Assembly: GCA_964609385.1 (NCBI GenBank)
Contig: CAZSSM010000107.1
Location: forward strand, 1-19,837
Source: CAZSSM01 sp964609385
GTDB taxonomy: Bacteria; Planctomycetota; Planctomycetia; Isosphaerales; Isosphaeraceae
DNA length: 19,837 nt
Direction: 5' to 3'
Part shown: one piece after another, positions 6,244-13,526 of the stretch
How the letters are laid out: every line of letters starts with the position of its first letter
How positions within the stretch are numbered: position 1 is the stretch's first letter
Notes under the pieces: generated by a model
Databases searched by the model: none
The model's input: only the letters and a program-made list of their open reading frames with translations
Told to the model about the DNA's origin: nothing
Program-made: the position numbers and the translations under genes

Positions 6244-8783
6244 TCATTGATTCGGCACCTGTTCCAATCGTCGGATTCGCGGTTCGGTGGTCGACAACGA
6301 CTCGAGGCTGGCCACGTCGTTGGGGTCGTCCTCGAGGATCGCCTTGCGGATCCGAACGGCCTCGTGGTAGGCGTCCAGCTCCTTCTCAATCTCGCCGGTC
6401 GTCCGAAAGAGATATTTGCCGACCTCAGACCAGCCAGTGGCAAGGTCGCGACGATGCCTCAAGTTCTGCGGATCGAGTTCCACAGCACGTTCCTGAGCCG
6501 CCAGGGAATCGAGGAACGACTGCCGAGACCGCTCGATCTCGTTCCGCTCCAGATAGTATTCGCCGAGTCGCTCCAGCATCACGCTGTACGAGGCGTGGGC
6601 CTCGGCCTGGTCGGGTTCGGCCTCGAGGATCGCCGACGCCATCTCCAAAGCGGACTGGTAGAGCAAGCCCGCCTGCTCGAGGTCATCGGATTCAAAAATA
6701 GTAATCTCCGAGATGCCCGAGTGACGAGACATGAACGTCCTGAATGTGATAATCCTCGGGTTCGATCGACAAAGCCTTGGACGATGCATCCCTGGCAATC
6801 AGGTAAGCCTGTTCCGCATCCGTGGGACGACCTCCATCAAGGAGATGATATCCCCACTCTTGGTACACACTGGCGACTTCGATGAGACAGTAGGTATCGT
6901 CCGGGGCTTGCTGGATCAATCGATCGGCGAGGGCGACAGCCTTGACCAACTCGGGTTCGGCAAAGGCGAACTCTTCTCGGTCGATATAGTCCCGGGCGAT
7001 TCGAACGGTCACCTGCGTGAGGATCCGCAATGCGACGACATGGTCCGGCTCCGCTCGATTCAACCGGAGCAGGATCCGCTCGGCAGCGCGGAAGTATTTC
7101 ATCGCGGCTTCATGGGCGCCGGTGTTGTTCGCGTCGCCGACGCTATTGAAGATGATCCCGAGCTTGATGAAGACCGCGGCAGTGTCGACGTTGGCCCGTC
7201 CCAAGCCACCGTCGACGATCCGGTCGAGGCTCTGGATGACGTCATTGAGGATCGCCCCCCGCACCTCGCGTGCTTGGGGCACCTCATAAAGGCGATTGTC
7301 GATCTCGATGAGGAGCGTCTCGAGCGCGATGAGCCCCTGCTCTTGGGCGTCTTTCGTGGCCTGTTCGAGCCGGTCCGCTCGATTCTGGGCGAGCACAGCG
7401 AAGTAGCTCGAGATCAAGGTCCCGGCTAAGAGCGAGACCATGACCGCGAAAACCAGCCCGGCCACCACCGGATGACAGCGCCCGAGTCGCCAGGCGCGTC
7501 GAAATCCCCCAATGGGTCGTGCCTGGATCGGTTGACCGTCGCGGAATCGCTCGAGTTCCTCGGCCAGCGCGTTCGCCGAAGCGTAGCGTCGATCGGGGTC
7601 TTTCTCGAGGCATTTCAGGCAGATCGTCTCGAGATCGACAGGGATCTTGGGGTTGCTCTGACGCGGGGGAACCGGGTCATGGTGAATGACCTGGAGGAGG
7701 GTGTCGTAGGGGTTGGGGCTCCGGAAGGGGGCCCTCCGGTCAGGAGCGCATAAAGGAGCACGCCCAGGGCGTAGATGTCGGCGGGCTTGCCAACCTCGCT
7801 CTCGCCGGCGGCCTGTTCCGGAGGCATGTAGCTGGGAGTCCCGAGGATCTGCCCGGTATGGGTCAGTCCCGAATCGCCCTCGATGCGCTTGGCCAGACCG
7901 AAATCGGTGATACGTGGTGTGCCGTCGGGGGCCATTAAGACGTTGCCGGGCTTGAGGTCGCGATGGACGATGCCCCGGTCATGGGCATAGTCGATGGCGC
8001 GGGCGATCGGGATGAGCCAGTCGACGGTCTGCTGGACGATACCGGTCCCTCGGCGAGCCGCTGCGCGAGACTTTGGCCGGGGACATAGGCCATCGAGAAA
8101 TAGTGCTGACCCTCTTCCTCACCCACGTCGTGGACGGCGACGATCCCCGGGTGGTCAAGATGCGCGGCCGCCTGTGCTTCGGCATGGAACCGCGCGACCT
8201 CCTGCGAATCGGCCAGTTCGCCGGCGCGGATGACCTTCAGCGCGACGACCCGATTGAGGGCCCGCTGTCGGGCCCGAAAGACGATCCCCATCCCCCCACG
8301 ACCAATCTCCTCGAGCAGATCATAGTCCCGAAGTCGGCCGAGCGAAGCGGTTTCGGTCGAGGTCGGCTTGGCCTTCTTGCCGGGGCCGACCGTAGACTGC
8401 TCGCCGAGGCGAACGGTGTTGATGACCGCCTCATGCTTCGTGATCAGATCACGGAGCAACGATTGGTATTCAGGAAATTGGGGGAGCAAGTCAGCCATCG
8501 AGCGGGGCTCGCCGGTCCGGCCCCGATAGTCGATGTCGAGTTCGACGAGGTGTTGGAAGAGCGCTTGGCGGTCCGCCCCCTGCCAATCGCTCAGGTATGG
8601 CGCGATCTCGGGTCGCTCGCCGCGCTGCCAGGCATCTTCGAAGGCCTCGCAGACCATATCGATCCGGTCGAGGAGGTCCTCCCCCTCCACAGTTCCAGGG
8701 CTCGGTTTCGATTCCGCGTCACCGAAGGTGTTGGTTCGCATTCCCGAGACCATTCCGATCTTCGGAGCCTTGGCGCCACGCAT
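6244..8783 (-). pseudogene. Transmembrane Ser/Thr protein kinase with TPR-like C-terminus, three frameshifts
   Basis: Read through its frames, this is a full-length planctomycete kinase of roughly 850 residues. In order it has a ~150-residue N-terminal region, a glycine loop GRGGMG (161-166), the ATP-binding Lys in VALKVI (K183), then after the first break HRDLKPGN and DFG, and GTPSYMPPEQ. After the second break come the end of the kinase fold, a transmembrane segment (GLVFAVMVSLLAGTLISSYF) and helical TPR-like repeats. Breaks: one base missing near 8031-8048, one C missing in the run at 7727-7731, and one extra base in the A/T run at 6694-6698. Everything else is well conserved, so it is a recent pseudogene or contains sequencing errors. 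Its TGA overlaps a possible sigma factor ATG. Confidence 0.85.
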
Positions 8784-9165
8784 CAACCCAATGGGGGCAG
8801 TCTAGCCGATGGCGGCTCCAAGCCTCCACAAGGGTGTCACCCACCCCCGGGTTTTTCCCAAGGGTCCTCCCGGACTGCTGATCTCCGGCAACTTCCCGAG
8901 GGGCCAGAGGGGGTTCCGATTCGTTGGGCGGGTCGAGAACCGCGATCGGACCGAGGATCCGTCTCGTCCTCGATCGGCATGGCAGCACCTTTCGCTCAAC
9001 GTCGATCGGGAGCGCTCCGCCATGCCTTAGGCTCGGGGTGTCTTTTTCTCGGAACCGTGAGGGGTCAGGCCCCTCGACCGTGAGTCCCAGGTCGGACGGG
9101 ATGATCCGGTCCGATTCGGGTCCTCCGATCACTCAATGAGACACTCTGATTACTGGAACCAGACC
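8784..9165. other. Divergent intergenic region between kinase gene and CAP-domain gene
   Basis: This is a 382-bp stretch between two divergent starts, so it should hold promoters for both. It includes an 8-bp inverted repeat GGCATGGC (8976-8983) and GCCATGCC (9019-9026), and copy C of the spaced motif at 9043-9085. No coding sequence with good composition or ribosome binding site was found on either strand, although open frames cross it. Confidence 0.5.
9043..9085 (+). promoter_or_regulatory. Spaced motif copy C upstream of CAP-domain gene
   Basis: A T5 run occupies 9043-9047, TGAGGGGT 9058-9065, CCTC 9072-9075 and CGTGAGT 9079-9085. In this copy GAGGGG pairs perfectly with CCCCTC around a 5-base loop, and ACCGTGAG occurs as a direct repeat at 9054-9061 and 9077-9084. 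The first block lies 108 bases before the ATG at 9166. It may be a tandem operator, part of a promoter, or a leader RNA hairpin. Confidence 0.5.
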
Positions 9166-10509
9166 ATGATGACGCGTTGCTCGATCCACCGACCCCGCTT
9201 CGTTGCGATGACGATCACCTTGGCATTGGGTCTCGGGGCCTCCGCCCAGGCTCAGAAGCCTTTCCTCGTCGAGTTCCGAAACAACACCAATGGCACCGTG
9301 CAACTCGCGGTCATCGCCCCGTCATTCGAAGACCTCGGGAGACTTCAACCTCGAGAGAACGTCGAGGTCGACTTCGATCGCGGCGAGGTCGTCCGAATCA
9401 CCACGCTCCAAGGACGACAACTCCACCGGATCAGCATCAGCCGAAGCGGCACCTTCAACATTAATGACGACCAGAACCGCGGCGGAGACCCACCCTCGAA
9501 CGATCCCATCAATCCGACGCCCCCGGGACCTGTCGACATCGAGGCCGAGAAGCGGAAGACCCTCGACTACCTCAACGGCATCCGAGCCAACCCTCGGGCC
9601 TTCGCCAGGCTCCACCCGACGCTCGCCGACCCCGATGTGGAGTCACGGCCGGCTCTGAGGTCCAACAATGCCCTCAACCAGGCCGGCCAACGCAAGGCCC
9701 AATGGCTCGCGCAGAACCCCCAGGCGATGCAGACCGGCGATCCCCACATCATGTTCATCAACGGACAACGGATCGGCATGAACCAGTGGATGCGGGAGGC
9801 CGGCTACAACCTGCCCGATTACGCGCCCAACGATCAGACCAACTTCGAGGTCCTCTTCGCCAAGTTCGACTCCACCCGGGCGGAGCTGGGCAACGTGGGC
9901 ATCGAGGCGATCGACAGCTTCATGTCCGAGGGCAAGAATGGGGGGCACGTGATGCCGACCTTGGGACGCGGATTCTGGGAACCCTGCACCGACTTCGGCA
10001 TCGGCATCGCCAACTCGCCCGATGGACGCAACGTCTACATCAGCATGCTCGTCGGATTCCAGGGTGACGGCGACTCCGTCGACACGGACCAATCGGGAGT
10101 GGGGGTGATTGATCCGCCCATCGGGAGTACGGACCCCAACCCGGTCACGTCTGTGACCAACGATCGTTTCAGCGAAGCGATCAACTATTTAATGATCCGC
10201 GAGGAGCAAAAGCGGAACGGATCCGTTCAGCGGTTCCAACTAAGCTTCAGCATCGATGAAAAGGGTGTGGGAGAAGTGACGCATAACTTCTTTGGCTCCC
10301 GAACGAGCACGGGTCTGATCGTCCGCGACCGCATGTCGGATGCACGGACCGCCGTCCTGGACAATGGCGGAATCGCGATCTACCGCGTGATCCAAGGCTC
10401 CCAGGTCGGACCCACTCGCGTCGAGGGCATGCACTACTACCCCAACGGCCAGACCTTCCGGGTCTACTCCGACCCCGAATTCCTCAGCCGGATCGTCCCA
10501 AGCCCTTGA
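9166..10509 (+). CDS. Exported CAP/SCP-domain protein with unique N-terminal domain
   Basis: This encodes 447 residues from the ATG at 9166, which has GGAA 7 bases upstream; ATGs at 9136 and 9169 are alternatives. A signal peptide (about 1-29) ends in ASAQA. Residues 32-100 form a domain shared with the second downstream protein. A Pro-rich linker (105-124) leads to a CAP/SCP domain (about 128-300): LNGIRANPRAFARL, H194 in GDPHIMF, MNQWMREAGY, E229 in NFEVLF, FMSEGKNGGHV with H261, and FWEPCTDFGIGIA. CAP proteins are secreted, with varied, often undefined roles. The C-terminal 115 residues were not recognised. It is followed by a strong terminator, so it is probably transcribed alone. It is likely exported to the periplasm or cell surface. 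Confidence 0.82.
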   Translation: MMTRCSIHRPRFVAMTITLALGLGASAQAQKPFLVEFRNNTNGTVQLAVIAPSFEDLGRLQPRENVEVDFDRGEVVRITTLQGRQLHRISISRSGTFNINDDQNRGGDPPSNDPINPTPPGPVDIEAEKRKTLDYLNGIRANPRAFARLHPTLADPDVESRPALRSNNALNQAGQRKAQWLAQNPQAMQTGDPHIMFINGQRIGMNQWMREAGYNLPDYAPNDQTNFEVLFAKFDSTRAELGNVGIEAIDSFMSEGKNGGHVMPTLGRGFWEPCTDFGIGIANSPDGRNVYISMLVGFQGDGDSVDTDQSGVGVIDPPIGSTDPNPVTSVTNDRFSEAINYLMIREEQKRNGSVQRFQLSFSIDEKGVGEVTHNFFGSRTSTGLIVRDRMSDARTAVLDNGGIAIYRVIQGSQVGPTRVEGMHYYPNGQTFRVYSDPEFLSRIVPSP

Positions 10510-10561
10510 GGCACCACGAACGCCCTCCCGATCGCTCGCAGCACATCACTTAGAAATCCAA

Positions 10562-10613
10562 GCCCGCCCGGCCCCTGTGCACCGGGCGGGCCAAATTAAT
10601 CTATATATTTTGT
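10562..10613 (+). terminator. Rho-independent-type terminator after CAP-domain gene
   Basis: GCCCGCCCGG (10562-10571) pairs perfectly with CCGGGCGGGC (10582-10591), a 10-bp all-GC stem around a 10-base loop. It is followed by an AT-rich tail ending in a T-run (TATATATTTTGTT). It lies 53 bases past the stop of the CAP-domain gene. The tail is not a pure U-run immediately after the stem, but the structure is the strongest terminator candidate in the window. Confidence 0.75.
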
Positions 10614-10651
10614 TAAATGAAAACACATATCATTTTTCAGAAGGATTATTT
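10592..10651 (+). promoter_or_regulatory. AT-rich promoter-like island before second exported paralogue
   Basis: About 60 bases dominated by A and T, including TATATATTTTGTTAAATG and CATATCATTTTTCAG, interrupt a strongly GC-rich sequence. The island lies between the terminator of the preceding gene and the spaced motif copy B, and 120-180 bases before the next ATG. No clear -35/-10 pair with canonical spacing was found, so only a general promoter or UP-element role is suggested. Confidence 0.4.
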
Positions 10652-10688
10652 CCCAATGGGTGAGGGGTGGCGGACCTCCTCCGTGAGT
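10646..10688 (+). promoter_or_regulatory. Spaced motif copy B upstream of second exported paralogue
   Basis: A T-rich run ends at 10651, TGAGGGGT is at 10661-10668, CCTC at 10675-10678 and CGTGAGT at 10682-10688. The first block is 110 bases before the ATG at 10771, nearly the same distance as copy C from its gene (108). The sequence after the motif also resembles that of copy C in patches (for example CTGGTC and CAGGTC). Confidence 0.5.
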
Positions 10689-10770
10689 TCCTGGTCAGCA
10701 AGGCGAAGTCATCCGAGTGGATGGCTCCCGTGACCCAACATTAGTCGTCCCGAAGACCAGGAGATATTCC

Positions 10771-11439
10771 ATGTTGACCTCGCTCGGATCCAAAATCGTC
10801 ATGTCGTCGGTGTTCGGGTTGACCCTCTGGGCGACCGCCAATGCCGACGCTCAGCAGGACAACGTCGTCGAACTCCGCAATCTGATCGGGGCTCCGGTCC
10901 AACTGGCGATCGTCTCGCCGTATCGTCGACCCTTGGGAATGTGTCCGGCGAACGCCGCCTATCGCTTGACATCCTTCGCCCGTGAGACGGTCCAGATCTG
11001 CACCCTCGACGGTCGCGAACTGAACCGCGTTGCGCTCAATCGTGGCGGTATCATCGACATCGTGGGCAAACAGCCGCCGATTCCTAATGTGATCAATCCG
11101 CCCTACGGTCTGATCGTCAGCGATCCCTCGGGAACGCTGGAGCCGATCACTGGAGGAGGACCAAACCCGCCCGTCAGAACCGGGGAGGATGGCCAGACCG
11201 AACCGAGAAAACCACGACGGATTCGACGAGGTGGCGGCGGAAACGTTCAGGGATCTCAGCCCCAAGCCGGCACCGGCGGATTTGTCGATCAGCCCAGCGG
11301 ACAGGGACGGACTGAAGGTATCGGCACGGGAAATGGCCCGCAACCGCCGACGTCGGGCTCAGGCTCGGGTCCGGGAAGAACCAGAACGACCGGAGGCGGC
11401 CCGCAACCGCCCACGCGTGGACGAGCTGGTGGCGTCTGA
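10771..11439 (+). CDS. Exported paralogue of the CAP protein N-domain with Gly/Pro/Thr-rich tail
   Basis: This encodes 222 residues. The ATG at 10771 is supported by AGGAGAT (10759-10765); the frame is open to an upstream ATG at 10717 without such a site. A signal peptide (1-27) ends in ANADA. Residues 31-98 align with residues 33-99 of the preceding CAP-domain protein with roughly one third identity; shared features are VExRN, VQLA, LG, a TLxGRxLxR segment and a final RxG. The rest is low-complexity, rich in Gly, Pro, Thr and Arg, with the short repeat GPQPPT (two copies, and a related GPNPPV). It has no CAP domain. The function is unknown; the tail may be a flexible linker or cell-wall associated. 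It converges on the DUF4149 gene. Confidence 0.7.
   Translation: MLTSLGSKIVMSSVFGLTLWATANADAQQDNVVELRNLIGAPVQLAIVSPYRRPLGMCPANAAYRLTSFARETVQICTLDGRELNRVALNRGGIIDIVGKQPPIPNVINPPYGLIVSDPSGTLEPITGGGPNPPVRTGEDGQTEPRKPRRIRRGGGGNVQGSQPQAGTGGFVDQPSGQGRTEGIGTGNGPQPPTSGSGSGPGRTRTTGGGPQPPTRGRAGGV
11335..11411 (+). repeat. In-frame 14-bp direct repeat in exported protein gene
   Basis: GGCCCGCAACCGCC occurs at 11335-11348 and 11398-11411, 63 bases (21 codons) apart, encoding the two GPQPP repeats of the low-complexity tail. It fits internal duplication of a disordered coding segment. Confidence 0.7.
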
Positions 11440-11523
11440 TTCGAGGCCGTTTTGGGATAGCGTTGCCGATCGACGCGGACGGAACGAACTTCCAGACTGA
11501 TAAAACATATTGAAAATAGCCTC

Positions 11524-11569
11524 GGACACCCAGCCGTTCCGCCGCCTTGGGCAATTCGGTCGGGTGTCC
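11524..11569. terminator. Inverted repeat between convergent genes
   Basis: GGACACCC (11524-11531) pairs with GGGTGTCC (11562-11569) across a 30-base loop. It lies between the stops of the exported protein gene (11439) and the DUF4149 gene (11592), where a bidirectional terminator would be expected. There is no U-run, and the loop is long, so support is moderate. Confidence 0.4.
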
Positions 11570-11591
11570 CGCGTTTCCCCTGTCGATTGGC

Positions 11592-12314
11592 TCAAGGTTT
11601 TGAAGACAGGGACGGATCGTCGTCGTCAGGGTTACGATCGTCGTCGTCGAGCGCAGCGTCGGGATCCATCAGATATTCGGGAATCTTGCCGCGACGCGCG
11701 GCCTCTTCCCGCTTGATCCGGAGCAGGTCGCGGAGATCCTCCTCGCTGATCGTCTCCATCATCTGCCGGACCCGAAGCTGCTCGGCAAGGCGTTCTTCGG
11801 GGGTCAGTTCCAGGATCGGATTGCTTGGGTCGGGCCGCACGGCGAAGCTGGCCAGCAGGACAAGGCCGACGAGGAGCGTCAGGCCGTTGAGCACGACGCT
11901 CCGACGATGCAAGGCTTGGAACCGCGCGTCCTGCTCGGGACCAGCATCACGCGCCGCGTTGATGGCGGGGGTCAACACTTGGCCCGAGTAGAGCATCGTC
12001 AGAACGACCCCGATGACCATGACCGCTTGAATCCCCAGCCAAACCGAACGGAGATCGGTGTGGGTCAATGCCGGGATCACGAGGGCCGGCAGCGCGACCA
12101 CGGCGGCGTAGGTGTTCCACAAGTAGTAATGCGGAAAGAGCGTCCGCACGAAGCGGGCCCCCTGGTCGGCCGGCAGCACCTCGAAGATCGTCGGAGCCAC
12201 GCCGAACGAGAAATAGCTGATGCTGCCGACCAAGGCCGTCAGCGCGAGGACATAAATTACATCGAAGATCTGGAGCAGGAAGACCGCATCCAGGGCCGGC
12301 ACGGATCCGAACAC
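11592..12314 (-). CDS. DUF4149 / TMEM205-like membrane protein
   Basis: This encodes 240 residues from a GTG at 12314 with GAGGAG about 14 bases upstream. Four hydrophobic segments are visible at about 12-33, 68-84, 91-110 and 139-159. The segment between the first two, FGVAPTIFEVLPADQGARFVRTLFPHYYLW, is the hallmark of DUF4149 membrane proteins. The C-terminal 80 residues are soluble, charged and highly acidic near the end (a DDDD run and a further Asp cluster), probably cytoplasmic. No biochemical function is established for this family to my knowledge. It lies 139 bases downstream of the dehydrogenase gene on the same strand and may share its transcript. Confidence 0.82.
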   Translation of the reverse strand: MFGSVPALDAVFLLQIFDVIYVLALTALVGSISYFSFGVAPTIFEVLPADQGARFVRTLFPHYYLWNTYAAVVALPALVIPALTHTDLRSVWLGIQAVMVIGVVLTMLYSGQVLTPAINAARDAGPEQDARFQALHRRSVVLNGLTLLVGLVLLASFAVRPDPSNPILELTPEERLAEQLRVRQMMETISEEDLRDLLRIKREEAARRGKIPEYLMDPDAALDDDDRNPDDDDPSLSSKP

Positions 12315-12453
12315 GGGTCGCTTCGCTCCTCAAGACCAGGACATGTCAACGCCCAGGCGGATCGGGACGTCGACACTTTGGGTGATTGGGGGATTGGAGA
12401 TGACTGGGGGTGGAAATCCTGTCGACCGGGCGATCGCGTCATGTCGACGCCGA

Positions 12454-13224
12454 TCACTTGGCCGGGCGAGGCGCCATCTTGGGTGGCACCTGCCCGTTGC
12501 CGAGCCCGCCATCAACGCCCCAGACCTGTCCGGTGACGAACCCACTCTCGGGCCCGAGCAGGAACGCGGCGGTCGCGGCGACATCGTCCGGCGCAGCGAT
12601 CCGACCCATCGGGTGGATCGCCTCACTCATCGCCCTCGAGGTCGCATCCTTCAATAAGGGGGCGGCCATGTAGGTGTCGGTCATGCCCGGCGCGACGGCG
12701 TTGAACCGGACGCCGAACCGACTGTAGGTGATCGCCGCCGAGCGGACCATCCCCTCGATCCCGCCCTTGGACGCAGCGATGATCTCGTGATTGTTCAGAC
12801 CCATCCGGACCGCCACGGTGCTGAACAGGACGATCGACCCAGAGGACTGCTTGCGGAGCGTCCCCAGCACGGCCCGACAGGCCAGGAAGGCGGTCGTCAA
12901 GTTCTGGTTGACGGTCTGGAGAAAGTCCTCGGGCGAGGTGAGGTGGAGCGGCTTGAGATAGATCGAGCCGACGCAGTGGGCCAGGCCGTCGAGGCGTCCG
13001 AAGTGGTCCTTAGCCTGCGTCACGGCCGACTCGAGTGCCTCGGCCGAGTGGACGTCCCCAGACAGGCCCAGGGCGCGTGGCCCGAGTTCGGAGGCCAACG
13101 CACCAACCGCATCGGCGTTGCGGGCCAACAGCGCCACCGAATTGCCCCGAGAGACCAGCCGTCGGCACAAGGCCGACCCGATCCCGCCCGTTCCCCCCGT
13201 GACCAAAAACACCTGATCCGCCAT
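12454..13224 (-). CDS. Short-chain dehydrogenase/reductase family protein lacking the catalytic Tyr
   Basis: This encodes 256 residues. The ATG at 13224 is chosen because GGGAG lies 7 bases upstream; a TTG four codons earlier is less likely. The classical SDR fold is evident: the cofactor motif TGGTGGIG (9-16), GDV (56-58), N108 in VNQNLT, S135 in LFSTVA, and after the active site VAPGMTDT and a C-terminal WGVDGG. In the YxxxK motif the Lys is K153 but the Tyr position holds Ile149, in the segment NHEIIAASKGG. Some SDR groups lack this Tyr, so it may be a non-canonical enzyme or a binding protein; the substrate is unknown. NAD or NADP use cannot be settled by eye. Confidence 0.88.
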   Translation of the reverse strand: MADQVFLVTGGTGGIGSALCRRLVSRGNSVALLARNADAVGALASELGPRALGLSGDVHSAEALESAVTQAKDHFGRLDGLAHCVGSIYLKPLHLTSPEDFLQTVNQNLTTAFLACRAVLGTLRKQSSGSIVLFSTVAVRMGLNNHEIIAASKGGIEGMVRSAAITYSRFGVRFNAVAPGMTDTYMAAPLLKDATSRAMSEAIHPMGRIAAPDDVAATAAFLLGPESGFVTGQVWGVDGGLGNGQVPPKMAPRPAK

Positions 13225-13526
13225 GGAAACTCCCAAGAAGACCGATAACTCGTCGAGGATCTGTGCCCTTTCTCCGTCTTTGCTCTTGTAGACGGCCCCT
13301 CGATCCGGTCAAGCGACCCGGATCCGGCCCAAAGGACCACAAACGGATCATAAATTCATCTATCAAACACCAGAACGCGGATATCCTCACCGATATGATG
13401 AGAACAGCCGCGTCTGGTCAGTTCGGGATCAGGAACGCAAACGTCGTGGGTCAACGGGAAGCGATCAGCTCCCCAACGGATCGTTCCCAATCCGGAATCG
13501 GATCGACTCGGAACAGATCGGATGAG
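13225..13526. other. Intergenic region before dehydrogenase gene
   Basis: This gap of about 300 bp is downstream of the CxxCH gene and upstream of the dehydrogenase gene, both on the minus strand. It contains GATCCGG (13302-13308) with CCGGATC (13318-13324), a 7-bp stem with a 9-base loop, and a short AT-rich patch near 13347-13370 that could be promoter DNA. No gene was recognised. Confidence 0.4.

Noticed and set aside
8976..9026. Inverted repeat GGCATGGC/GCCATGCC as a terminator
   Set aside because: The loop is 35 bases and the nearest T-run is 17 bases beyond the stem, between divergent genes where no terminator is expected.
5347..10688. Reading the three motif copies as coding sequence on the minus strand
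   Set aside because: A shared frame gives a vaguely similar short peptide (LTxE...PS), but the flanking sequence is not conserved as protein and no gene supports it.
13302..13324. GATCCGG/CCGGATC stem as an operator
   Set aside because: GATC-rich short palindromes are common by chance in this genome, and there is no second copy near other promoters.
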